Shown piece after piece: positions 46,391 through 57,969 of a DNA stretch of 64,000 nucleotides. Below the pieces are notes generated by a model. That model saw nothing but the letters and a program-made list of their open reading frames with translations. It ran no database searches and was not told the DNA's origin. The position numbers and the translations under genes were made by a program. The stretch is from Mytilinidion resinicola. Lineage: Eukaryota; Ascomycota; Dothideomycetes; Mytilinidiales; Mytilinidiaceae. Positions within the stretch are counted from its first letter, which is position 1. The number at the start of each line of letters is the position of its first letter. The stretch spans positions 587,671 to 651,670 of the forward strand of contig NW_022985448.1 in NCBI RefSeq assembly GCF_010093595.1, given 5' to 3'.

Positions 46391-47335
46391 GAACGGCGGA
46401 ACGAGTGGCGTGAATTTGACGCATAGATATACTGGCTCACGCTGGGTTGGACCGCTCACGGGGAAGGAGACTGGGGACGCTGGTAATGGAGATGCTCTCA
46501 CAACAGCATTATCTTGGTTTCTGGGACATGAATTCAGCTTCGGGCTTCAATTGTATTAACATTTGGCGTGTCGGCGTGCCGGTGGGTGTGCGGTATGGCA
46601 TATGAAAGCTACTCAATATAAATTTCTTCATAATTGAATACTATATAAAACTTCATGACATCAAAATGACTAAATATGGATAGCGCTTGCACGGATACGT
46701 AATAAATATCAAGCTACTGTCCTTATCATAATTCTCAAACTGCATTATTAGCGACTTGACAAACCTTAGCCCATTACTCTGCTTACTGCCAACCTTAGTC
46801 TCCCAGTCAAGTTCCACGGACCTCAGATCTCAAACCCGGCATATCAAAACTCGGCACTTCTTCCATTACGCACAGCCATTACCTTCTATCCGCACCCATG
46901 CAACGCCCCGTCCATTGTCAATAGATTGCCGTCAGAGCATCTGAGATCCTACTCGGTATTACAGCGCCTCTCTTATCAGCTTTGAACGCCTGTCTCCGCG
47001 CCCGTTTGCCGTCTCGGAACTTCCTGCTCGATGCGCCAGACGACTGTGATGATGCCACCCCCGCGTCCAGATCCCGGCGGTAGGTACTATGTGACACGGG
47101 GTTGAGTATATGTAGGCCATGCTGCGCTGTGCATCTCAGTTCGCACCTCCGTTCGCACCTCCCAGTACCAGTGCAAGCACGTGGGCGCCAGAAATTATAT
47201 CTCTTGCTACCAGGCCTTGCCATATCAAAGCCATTCTAAACAGCACGAGGCCACGAGGTGTCTTGTGTGGGTTTGAACATTGAAGAACCAGTCATCTAAG
47301 CAGTCATCCTATCACAATCGGGTTCCCACAACGAG
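46391..47335. other. Intergenic, no gene seen
   Basis: AT-rich middle part (46560-46760) and no supported frame; the end holds the permease promoter. Confidence 0.45.
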
Positions 47336-49269
47336 ATGGAGAAGGGCAAGGAAGCTGACACGACGCCTGAGTATGTTGCCGAAGAAGCCGGGGTTGTGGG
47401 CGTCGGCGAAGTCGTCAATGCCTCTGGGCACAAGCAGGAGCTGGATCGGAATTTCAGCTTGCTGAGTATCTGTGCCGTGGGTATCTGCACTGGTAATACG
47501 TGGGCGGCTCTTGGTGGGAGTATCGTAAGTTCCAATGCCCAGTCATTGATGTAAAAGCGTCAAATTATACAATACTAATGTACAGACAGGTTGTAGCTAT
47601 ATACAACGGTGGTCCACCAGGCGTGATCTACGAATTGTGAGTAGCTTCAAAAAGTTGATACTATACTCGCGCTGATAAGGGGTTTACAGCCTCGCGGTAT
47701 CTTTATTTTACTGGCTTATCGCTGCGTGCATTGCTGAGTTGTCGTCTGCGATTCCGTCTTCTGGTGGTGTATACCATTTTGCTTCAATTACTGCGGGTCC
47801 GAAGTATGGACGAGCGGCTAGCTGGTTTGCTGGATGGTAAGTGAGAAATTGAGACTCTTCTTTCATCAATGCAGAGATCATAACCTTTTTTCCTAGAAGT
47901 CTACATTTCGAAGTCTCCCGACATACTCTCGAACTCTTCTGTGTCAAAACATCAACTTATCAGGTTTCATTCAAGTCGATAGTAAACCCTCTGCTTATTC
48001 TGATAACTACTGTTATCATTCAAGCTCTTATAATAATCGACTAATTTTCATAGGTGGAATGTTTGTGCCTGGATATTTGGAAGCGCTTCCATGTCCCTCA
48101 TCATTTCAAATCAGCTCACTAGTATGTGGGGCCTATTCCATCATGAATATGTTCCCGAGCGTTGGAACGTCTTCGTCACATACCTTATTGTGACTTGGCT
48201 ATGTTGCGCAACGGTCCTCTTCGCCAACCGCACTCTTCCCTGGATTTCGAATGTGGGCCTCTTCTTCATCATTGCTGGTGTCATTATCACCATACTCGTT
48301 TGCGCTATCATGCCAACTACCAAAGGAACAGGCCACGCCTCGTCTGCCTTCGTCTGGCGCGATTGGTCCAACCAAACCGGCTACACCAGCGACGGTTTTG
48401 TCTTTCTAGCGGGAATGCTAAACGGTGCTTACGCCGTCGGGACACCAGACTGCGTCACCCATCTCGCTGAAGAGCTGCCACATCCACGAGTCAACATTCC
48501 AAAAGCCATCGCCGCCCAGATGTTTACAGGCCTAATCACAGCTTTTCTCTACATGATCGCCATCTTTTACGCCATTGGCGACCTCGACTCTGTTCTCGAC
48601 GCCCCCTACACATTCCCCCTCGCCGAAGTCTACCGCCAGGCCACCACAACCCGCGGCGGTTCTCTGGGCTTACTCATCGTCATCCTTTGTCCCACAATTT
48701 GCACCTGCATAGGCACGTACATCACTGCAGGCCGGATGCTATGGACACTCGCGCGAGACGACGCAACGCCATTCAGCAAGTTCGTAGGTCGCATTTCCCC
48801 GACCCACAAGAACCCCTTCAATGCAACCGTAGTGTGCGGTTGCATCTGCACGGTGCTGGGCTGTATCTACGTCGGCAACTCTACAGCTTTCAACGCCTTC
48901 GTTGGGTCTTTCGTCGTCCTATCCACGCTCTCGTACCTCGCCGCCATCCTTCCCCACGCGCTGACTCGCCGCGCATACGTTGTGCCGGGGCCCTTTTGGA
49001 TGCCTGATTCGGTGGCGTACGTGGTTCTGGGGGTATCCAGCGCGTATATCGTCGTCTTTGTGGTTATCTTTTGCTTCCCGTATTCGCTGCCGGTCAGTGC
49101 GGTTAGCATGAATTATTCCTGTGTTATAACTGGTGGAGTGACGATTTTTGTGGGACTGTGGTGGATATGGAAGAGTAAGAGGGGTTATGTGGGACCGAAG
49201 GCGCTTTTTGAAGAGGAGAGGAGGTTGTCGACGACGGGGGTTGGGAGAGTTAGTGCGGAGAAAGATTGA
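47336..49269 (+). CDS. APC-family amino acid/choline permease
   Basis: Exons 47336-47524, 47590-47636, 47690-47836 and 48054-49269 join in phase to 532 residues. Exon 2 is 47 nt and the last intron 217 nt. About 12 hydrophobic segments are visible. The signature NTWAALGGSIVVAIYNGGPP, then AELSSAIPSSGGVYHF, AGPKYGRAASWFAGWWN and a later GMLNGAYAVGTPDCVTHLAEE belong to the fungal APC subgroup of GABA permease and choline transporter (Hnm1-like) proteins. The protein sits in the plasma membrane and imports a small amine or amino acid with protons. Choline is as likely as GABA. N and C termini are short and charged, as usual. Confidence 0.9.
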
Positions 49270-49840
49270 TGCTAGGTGTTCTTGGTTGGATGGTAGAAGT
49301 AGGTTTCCCATAACTTGCTGACATAATTGAGAACTAGAACCTCTACATGGAAGATATGGGCGAAGAGTTTAGGATGCATATGAGTCGCATCTCTCACCTA
49401 TGCATAACAAGGAAATCGTACCGAAGCTGGCCATATCTGGACGAAGCTGCGGGTGTTAGCACAACGTATCATTGGTTCCGATCACGATGCTTAAAGGTCT
49501 CATGAGCTCAGATTATAGAGCTACAATTCGGCCCCTATGTCCCTTCTTCGCTCCATATGTACGTCAAATCACCTACCACGGCTATCCACATACCACGGCT
49601 ATTCGAATACCCTGGCCATTCACATCCCAACCCATCTTTCCGACCCTGGCCAACGTTGCTTCAGAAATTTTGAACATGTAGTTGACCCAGCCACAGAAAC
49701 GGCATCCACTCTATGCAGCGGTGTCAGTTCTGTTTTTGATCCCCCAGCTCATCTCCTCGTTGAATCTTCCTTGAAGGATCCAGGAGAACGGAGGCAGGCG
49801 GGGTTTATATAGTTCAGGGGAGCAGGAGTCAGCTAGATGG
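49270..49840. other. Intergenic, no gene seen
   Basis: Downstream of the permease; short open frames have no support. Confidence 0.45.
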
Positions 49841-49873
49841 CACGTGATTGTCACGTGATTTGCACGTGATTAT
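49841..49873. promoter_or_regulatory. Three CACGTG E-boxes in 11-bp register
   Basis: CACGTGATTGT, CACGTGATTTG and CACGTGATTAT follow without gaps, with the cores at 49841, 49852 and 49863. The flanking GTCACGTG form matches Cbf1/bHLH-type sites. They lie about 500 bp upstream of the glucosyltransferase start. One helical turn of spacing would put bound dimers on the same DNA face. Confidence 0.5.
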
Positions 49874-50374
49874 TCCACTTCAGTCGCCAGTTCTTGTTGG
49901 AATTCAAGACCCCAAACAGCAAGCTAGCTACAAGACAAGCTGTAAGACAACCTTTGGAGGAATTTGATTACGGAGACGGAGTGGAGTGACACCGGTGCGG
50001 TCAGAATGTATCTTGTGCTAGTGTTTCCCTGTATCTTGATGCTCGTGTCATGGGAGGAATCTGGTGGTGCTTGTCTATGGCGTGGGGTCGCTAGGGCTTG
50101 CAAGGGCCGTTGGTCAGCCATCGCGCTCGTTGTCAGCGGCTGCTTCTCCGGACGCCGCCAGCAATTGGCGCACGCATGGTCCAACTCCCAGTTGCAAGCC
50201 GCTCGTCATGAATGTCAAATGTCCAGATGGAGGGGTAGCGCAGCTGGCTTCCTTCAAACTTTCGCCCGCAATATCCCTTCCATACCCACACCGCAAATCC
50301 GCACTCATTACGCTGGAACAAGCTGCTCTGTCTTGCCGTTCATGTTTGGCATCGCATCGTAGCATCTGCAGAAG

Positions 50375-53300
50375 ATGTCATCCTCCAACGGTCCCCCAGC
50401 ATATCAAGATGCGCCTCCGAGTAACGGCCTGCCTCCAGGCCTGGTAGAACAGGCCGCTCTCGCCATGGACACAGCAAATGCAGACCAAGCGAATCGCGAA
50501 ACAAATCAACGCCAGAGTGAGGCTTTAGATCAGCCAAAGCCTGAAGGTTCGACCTACGCGGGCTCATACCGTCCAGGAGCAGAAGGCCTAGCAGGCGTCA
50601 ACATCGCCGTGTACGGACATCCACCTAACCACTGCTGTGCCAGTGCTAATTGCATTACCCATAGGCCAAATGCTGTTCCCAATGGCGAGACACACAACCC
50701 CGACGACGTGCCTCCACCTGCGTACAGCGAGACCTACGGACATATAGTGGACGATAATAATGAAATTGGCACGAATGCGACGGTAGCTGGTATGTTCCTC
50801 GAATCCACTACCTCATCATAGGTCTGTGTATGTTTGCATGTCACTGTTTGGAGATATTCAAACAGTGGCAACCGACTAGACACTACCTACGGGTGAGGCT
50901 TTGCGAATGAAGGTGGACAATGACTGACTTTTGCAGCTGATGGTCGAGTCAACATCCGCATCAATCAGAAGTCTCGAAGACTCTCCCAGCTCCTGGTCCC
51001 GACCCTTCATAGCCTCGCCCAGGCCGATGCAGGACCTCTGCTACCTCCTCCCTACATTCCCGAATCGCTCGGTGGAGCGCCTGGTCAAGAACCACCTCCG
51101 CCGCTGAATGTCGTCATACATGTCGTTGGATCTCGTGGAGATGTGCAGCCATTTGTTGCGTTGGGAAAAGTCCTCAAGGAAACCTATAACCACCGAGTGA
51201 GGCTGGCTACACATCCTACGTTCAAAGACTTTGTCACGGAGAATGGCTTGGAGTTCTTCAATATCGGAGGAGATCCAGCAGAACTCATGGCTTTCATGGT
51301 CAAGAATCCAGGATTGATGCCAGGCTTCGACACGCTTCGTAGCGGTGACATCGGAAAGCGGAGAAAGGGTATAGCTGACATCATCAAGGGGTGCTGGAGA
51401 TCTTGCATTGAAACCGGGGATGGATTTGGTGTAGAATCGGTGAAGCAGACAGTTGAGGAGTGGATGGGCGTTGACGAGTCGGAAGAAGCCCAACATCGAC
51501 CCTTTGTGGCCGATGCAATAATTGCGAATCCTCCCAGCTTTGCCCATGTGCATTGTGCCGAGAAATTGGGTGTACCTCTACACATGATGTTTACGTATAG
51601 TTCACTCTCCATTACTGCCTTTAATCCAATAAGCTAATTGCTATAGAATGCCCTGGTCTCCAACACAAGCTTTCCCACATCCTCTAGCCAATATTCAGTC
51701 TTCGAACGCCGATGCTAGTCTCAGTAACTTCATGTCGTACACCTTGGTTGATATGATGACTTGGCAAGGCCTTGGAGATCTCATCAACCGATTTAGAAAG
51801 GAAAGTCTGGGCCTTGAGCCCGTTAGTCTCATGTGGGCACCTGGCATGCTGGCACGTCTCAAAATCCCATACACATATTGCTGGTGAGTTAATTTGCATC
51901 ATTCATTCTGCAGTCACACCAGAGGCTTGTGATTCAATAGTAACATATTGGCCAGGTCACCAGCACTGATCCCGAAACCAAGGGACTGGGGAAACCACAT
52001 TTCAATATCTGGTTTCTTCTTCCTTTCCTTGGCATCAAACTACCACCCAGAGCCGGATTTAGCTGCCTTCCTTGCAGCTGGACCAGCGCCCGTATACATT
52101 GGTTTCGGCTCTATTGTAGTCGACGATCCAAATGCAATGACCAAGCTTATCTTTGACGCTGTCAAGAAGACGGGGCAGCGGGCTCTAGTCTCCAAAGGAT
52201 GGGGCGGCCTGGGAGCCGATGAACTTGGGATCCCAGAAGGCGTTTTCATGCTTGGAAATGTTCCCCACGACTGGCTCTTTCAGCATGTATCGTGCGTTGT
52301 CCATCATGGTGGAGCTGGTACTACAGCTGCCGGAATAGCCTGTGGGAAACCTACTGTGGTGGTCCCTTTCTTTGGCGATCAACCGTTCTGGGGTGCCATG
52401 GTCGCGAAAGCAGGTGCCGGGCCTATTCCAACGCCTTACAAGGAACTGACTGCGGACAAACTCGCCGAGAATATCAAGGAAGCTTTGAAGCCAACGTCTC
52501 TTGAGAGGGCCAAGGAACTCTCGCAAAAAATCAGTAAAGAGAAGGGAAGCGACACGGGAGCTCAGTCTTTCCATCAAATGCTGAAGGTCGACGAGTTACG
52601 ATGTGCCGTGTGGCCCCAAAAAGCAGCTGTCTGGAGGGTCAAACGGACTTCAGTTCGCCTGAGTGCAATGACTGCGACTGTCTTAGCCCAAGAAGGAGAG
52701 TTGAATTTTGGGGAATTGAAACTGTGAGCCATCTTATCATATCTCGAAAACCGCCTCTAATGGATCTAGGTATCGACCTCGTGAGTACGAGACTGATGAC
52801 GGCCCTTGGGACCCCATTACTGGGGGAGCTACGGCAATCATCGGAACTGCATCGACAATGATGATGGGAGTCGCAGATTTCCCTACCGAAACTCTTAAGC
52901 TACTCAACATCTATCCTGATGCCAGGAAGAAGACTAAGAATACTGAATCAGAAGGCACATCTAGCAACGGAGCTTCCATTAATGGCGCCAGCACCATTCG
53001 TTCGGGTCGATCGACTACCTCTCGAACGGACTCCATTAGGTCCGAGTCGAGCAGTACAACAGCACTTCCAGGATCAGACACTCCTCTCGCTGAAGCTAGC
53101 GCACAAGATCTCCCAACACCAACATCTCCCAACAGGTCTGGTGCTATGAGTCCCGTTTCTCGCAATCGATTTATGAAGGAGGCCATGCGGACCCAGACTC
53201 AGGTATCGCGACCAAGTTCCCCTATTCGATCTTGGTGTCCCATCTGCCGGAAAGGATCTTGCAACCACACCCGTCATCAACGTTCAACGTCTCAGTCGGA

Positions 53301-54879
53301 GCCGGAGTCCGACACATCCAAGCCAGGAAGCCTGTGGGACCAGAATAGCTCCAAATTTATAACTCCAGAGAGTGCTATAAATACGGGGAAGGGAATCACT
53401 CGCATACTTGGCGCAGGTTTCAAATCGCCTATGGATTTCTCCATGAATGTAGCCAAAGGCTTCCACAATGCGCCTAGACTGTACGGCCAGGAAGTGCGAA
53501 AGGTCGACAAAGTTACAGATCTCCAAAGTGGTCTAAGGACTGCTGCAAAGGTATTTGGGATATCATTCGTTCGCAGCACACTTCACTGACTTGAACAGGA
53601 ATTCGGCATTGGATTCTACGAGGGCATGGCCGGCCTCGTTAAAGATCCTTACCAAGGGGCGAAGAAGGAGGGTGGAGCTGGTTTTATCAAAGGTGTCGGC
53701 AGAGGCATAGCAGGAGTTCCTCTCAAGGTCATGGCAGGTGTCTGGGCAGTACCCGGGTACACCTTTAAAGGCATCTATCAAGAACTGCAGAAGGAGAAGG
53801 GTGCCACGGTGCAGAACTACATCATCGCCGCGCGAATGGCTCAAGGATACGACGAAGCGGCCTTGATCAGTGCCAAAGAGCGCGCGGATATCCTCGCTCG
53901 ATGGCGGTGCATCAAAGTCAACGTGAAGCGCAAGAAGAACCCCGGCGAAGAGCAACTAGAGTCGCTCCAAGCGATGCTCAAGGAACAACGAGAGAAGCGA
54001 CACGCGCGGTGGGAGCACGCACGCAACGTTCATCTCAATAGGAAGAAGCACGGGAATCCATACCTAGCCACTAGTAGCGACGCTAGTTCGATATCTGATC
54101 TCTCTTTGGTTACATCGCACGAGAGCATTCCGGGCGTCTCTCGCGCGTCCACCGAGATGGCTCGCGGTGGCTTAGGCTCCTCTCAGCCACTCACCTACAC
54201 AAGCACCTTCCCGCAACCCCACACCCTTCACGACCCCCAAGACGCTGCAGATGCTGCCGACCTCGAAGAGGCCATCCGTCTCTCCGTCGCGGAAACCTCG
54301 CAAGGCAACCCTGAAGAGGACGCCCTCCTCGAGCGCGCCATCCGCGCCTCGGCCGCGGAGCTCCAACGGCCCCCAATCGACGGCGAAGACGAAGAAGCCA
54401 CCCTGCAACGCGCCATGACCGCCTCCATAAATGAAGCTTCTGCCAGCGGCGCGACTGAGGAGGAGCAGCGCGTGCTAGCGGAAGTGCTGCGGAAGAGCTT
54501 GTCTGAGACGCGCAGACTGCCGGGCTCGGACAGCGAGTGGGATTCTGAGGTCCTAAGCGAAGACGAGGAGGACGTGAGGAGAGCGGTTGACCAGTCCAAG
54601 GCGGCGGCGGATGCGGTTGCGGGGGCGGAGGGGAAAGAGGAGGGCTATCCGGATGACGATGAATCACTCAGGAAGGCATTGGAGGCTAGCAGGCTAGAGG
54701 ACGAGAGGCAGAAGAGTACGCTGGAGAAGCAGAGGACGGAGGAGGAGATTGTGCTGGAGTATGTCAAGAAGCAGAGTTTGGCGGAGGAGGAGCATAGGCT
54801 GAAGATGCTAGGGCGGAAGGATGGGGATGAGATTAAGGGGGAGAGCTTGGGATCGGGGGCTGGAGCTAGCGGTGCTTGA
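50375..54879 (+). CDS. Sterol-glucosyltransferase-like protein with PPxY and ubiquitin-interacting motifs
   Basis: Exons 50375-50789, 50937-51594, 51647-51883, 51956-52723, 52770-53550 and 53599-54879 join in phase to 1379 residues. PPAY motifs sit at 7-10 and 114-117. The GT1 catalytic part follows: HVVGSRGDVQPFVALG (about 200-215) and the UDP-sugar site HHGGAGTTAAGIACGKP (about 550-566) with PFFGDQPFWG. This is the Atg26/UGT80 sterol 3-beta-glucosyltransferase fold. A Ser-rich linker carries a possible zinc cluster (C849, C852, C857, H859, H862). A conserved GFYEGMAGLVKDPYQGAKKE region follows exon 6's start. The tail (about 1174-1322) has at least six UIM-like helices (LEEAIRLSVAE, LERAIRASAAE, LQRAMTASINE, LAEVLRKSLSE, VRRAVDQS, LRKALEASRLE). 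There is no PH/GRAM domain, unlike Atg26. It probably glucosylates a sterol or other lipid at membranes under ubiquitin-linked control (inference). Confidence 0.85.
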
Positions 54880-55063
54880 GTCTTGGAGCTTTGAGATTTG
54901 GACCGGCGGTCGTGATATTTGCAACGGTCGCACGGCTTGGTACATAGACTGTAAGGTTACGTGCGCTGATACCCACACATATTTTTAAGATCAAGGTCTT
55001 GCCATTCATGAGTGCTGCGTCACGTCTCTATAAGAGACCCAATGCCACGTCTGCCTCAGTCGC
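54880..55063. other. Short convergent intergenic gap
   Basis: 184 bp between the stops of the glucosyltransferase (+) and NOC2 (-); the 3' UTRs must be close or overlap. Confidence 0.6.
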
Positions 55064-57406
55064 CTATTCAGACATTTCCGATCCTTCATCATCATCAATC
55101 TCCTCTTCATCCTCTGATGCCTCAAACTCGCCACCCTGATCCACCTCCATCTCCTCTCGATCCTCCTTCCTCTCCCTCTCCTCCGCCTTCCGCCCCTCCT
55201 CCACCAACTTCGCCCTCTGCTCCCTCTGCTTCCGCTGCCCAATCACAAACGCCCCCAACGGGCTCTTCTCCCACCCCACCTCCTTCAAGAACCCTTCCAC
55301 GCCCGCGCGATTGCTCGGCGCAAAATCTACCTTCGTCCGTCGCTCCTCCACCCACTTCGAATTCGCGTCGAGCTTCTGCACGACCAGCCCGATCGCCGCG
55401 TTCACGCGGCCGTTCTTGTTCCCCTGATTCTTCTTCGACATGTCCTTGACCCACCGCTTCAGCACGACCATGACGGGCAGCGCGAGCTCGGGGAACGCGA
55501 TGCTCTTGGCCCACAGCACGAAGAACTCGGAGAGGAGCTCGGCGACTTGGTCGCCGACGCCGTCTTGGTACGCACGGCTGCGGAGGTAGGCTTTGGGGGC
55601 GCGGATGATGGTGGAGAAGTCTAGCGACTTGAGCGTGCTGGGCTTGGGGGGTTTCTTCATCTCGGCGGAGTTGAGGACTTCGAAGAGGGCCGGGGCGAGC
55701 GGGATGTAGGTTGCTGTGGCCATGGAGATGCGAAGGAGGGAGCGCATGAGCTGGAAGCGGAGGGGGAAGTATTGCGCGGTGGGGATGAGGCGCATGGCGC
55801 CGGTGGTGACTTGGACGATGGGGTAGATGAGGGGGCGGAGGGGCGATTCTTTGCCGCTTTCGGCTTCGCGGAGGGTCTCGCAGTGGGCGGAGACGACGCG
55901 GGACCAGAAGTCGAGGGAGTGGACGTATTGCCAGTTGTAGACTGTTTTGTAGGACTCCTTTTCTTTGTTGGTGATGCTTGATCTCAGGTGGATCGCGAGT
56001 TGGCGGATGAAGTTGAAACCGGTGGTGTAGCCGATGTTGGCGTCGAGTCCCCAAAGCTCGGCGGCAGTGTTCTTCATCAGGTTGACTCCTTGGATAGTGT
56101 GGACGGTTGTGTTTCGGGAGCCTTTCACAAGCCCCTGATATGTGGTCTTTAGGACTGCTTCTTTGATTCCCGGGTCGCCGATGACAACCATTCTCCGTAA
56201 GATCAAGAAGGCAGCAACTCTGGTGACCTCGGTACTCCCTGTGTCTGACCAAACTGCCACCACTGTCTTAATGATGTCTCGGATGAGCTTCTTTAAGGAT
56301 AGAATGTACGGCAATATCTCGAGTAATGAATCTAGCGTCAACCGTACAGTCGCGGTGTCGGAAAGGTTCTCCAGAAGATGATGGACAGATGTCGTATGGG
56401 ACTTGAGAAGAGGTGCCAGAGTCCGGTATTTCTTGGAGTCTGTAGGAACACGGCTGCATTCCAATTAGTCACAAGCATCGAGAGTTCTCATTGTGGCACT
56501 TACACTTTGCCAGCCGCTGTTTCTTTTGTCGGCAGATGATGCTTGATGATCTCTGGTACGTGCTTTAGAGCGATAAGTAGTAGCTCATGGTATACTATTC
56601 GAGTTAGCAGACGCAGATACTATACAAGCTTTAAACCTACCATCTGAATTCGAGATGGAGTATTTGTATTCCTTCCCGTCTTCCTCGTTCAAATGTGATG
56701 CCGCTCGGAAAGCCAATACCACTTCCTTGGTCGCCCGCAGAGAGTGCTTTTCCGTCATTGCAGTCCCCCATTTTTTCACCATAGCCTTTGTAACCTCGTC
56801 GCTGCCCTCAGCATCCTTCTTCTGTTTTTTCCTGGGCGTTGTTTCGTCCTCATCCTCGCTCAAAGCGTCGATCTCGGCGAGGTCTGCATCCTCATCGAAG
56901 TCCAGTAGCTCGGCGTCGTTCTCCTGGAGGTATTTGTAGAACTCGGGATCCTTGCTCTTGAGAGCTTCCAGATCGTCCTTGTGGGCTCCAATGCCGTCTT
57001 CCGACCCCAATTCAGACCCAGAGTCTCCTGCTTGCGCATCTGATACTTCTGCATCCTCTGCTGGAGCGGTTCGCTTCCGCTTTCCGGTCGTTGGCGCAAC
57101 TCCATTAGCCTTCGCTGCCGACTTCTTGCCCTTCTTCTTGGGCATTTCGGGGACCTCAAACCCGCCCTGGAAGAAGTCGTCCACGCTCATATCCGCAAAC
57201 TTGCTTCCATCCTTATTCTTTTTGGCCTTCTTGACAGCTTCCTCTTCCTCGACGTCGGCGGCGCGTGCGTTGTCTTTCGCATTTCGTTCCTGTCGCTTGG
57301 CCTTTATCTGCTGCTTCTGCTTGGTTTTTGCAAAATCTTTTCTCCGGCTGAGGGCATCCTTCAGGTGGTTCTTCTCGAACTTCTTGGTCGACTTCTTGAT
57401 CGGCAT
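55064..57406 (-). CDS. NOC2: NOC2, nucleolar complex protein (60S ribosome biogenesis)
   Basis: Exons 57406-56641, 56594-56504 and 56453-55064 join in phase to 748 residues. The N-terminal 250 residues are Lys/Glu/Asp rich with nuclear-localisation-like basic clusters (MPIKKSTKKFEKNHLKDAL) and a conserved FADMSVDDFFQGGF; DPEFYKYLQENDAELLDF is typical of NOC2. The helical core has GINLMKNTA-type text (GVNLMKNTAAELWGLD), TGFNFIRQLAIHLR, YNWQYVHSLDFWSRVV, PLIYPIVQVTTGAMRLIP and YFPLRFQLMRSLLRIS. Noc2 pairs with Noc1 and then Noc3 to escort pre-60S particles from nucleolus to nucleoplasm. Length matches the yeast protein (710). The C terminus is acidic, as usual. Confidence 0.95.
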
Positions 57407-57724
57407 CGTGGGCGGTGTTTGGGTGTATTGTCGGAGGGGTCAACCTGCGGGAGCTGCGACGAAATTTTGTTACTAGCTCGCTTCAATGCCAAGGCCGGGA
57501 ATTGCGGAGATGGACTGTCGCGTCTGGCATCCCGCGAATCAACATCTTGTTCATAACACCTTTGATTTGCGTGATCGTCCAAGATTATCGTACTGTATCA
57601 CAGCAGCTTCGAATAGCGGATACCAGCATAAAGAAACCATCGAGAATGGTTTCCCAACGGCGCAATACGCGAAGAGCTCGAAGCTCCTCACGCGCATCAA
57701 GCTCACCTGGGCTCTGTCATCACT

Positions 57725-57919
57725 ATGCTCGTTCGGTTACGTATTGGACGCCGACATCCATGTCGTATGGGACTCTCAACTACTTCGAAATATCCAAGAT
57801 GCTTCGATATGGGCCACGATCACCCACACTCTGGATACAACGACGTCACCGTCGGGTCTCGAACATCAACCCTCGGAGGCCTCACTGTCGACACAAAAGC
57901 AAGACGTATCACCATTTGA
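57725..57919 (+). CDS. Possible terminal exon of a small unknown gene
   Basis: One + frame is open from 57632 to the TGA at 57917 and reads like protein throughout: REWFPNGAIREELEAPHAHQ, then GHDHPHSGYNDVTVGSRTST and GGLTVDTKARRITI. The first ATG in that frame is at 57725 (64 residues), but the protein-like text begins earlier, so an upstream exon between NOC2 and 57632 is likely. I could not fix its splice site. A different frame in the same DNA (57486-57968, 160 codons from an ATG) competes with it. Family unknown. Confidence 0.3.
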   Translation: MLVRLRIGRRHPCRMGLSTTSKYPRCFDMGHDHPHSGYNDVTVGSRTSTLGGLTVDTKARRITI

Positions 57920-57955
57920 ACAGAAGGAGAACAGCCTGATCTGTTCAAATGGTGT
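57912..57955. terminator. Hairpin after the possible small gene
   Basis: CATTTGAACAG and CTGTTCAAATG form an 11-bp perfect stem around a loop of about 18 bases, overlapping the TGA of the small open frame. Eukaryotic terminators need no hairpin, so this is only a structural note. Confidence 0.3.
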
Positions 57956-57969
57956 CCAAAGTAAATGAT

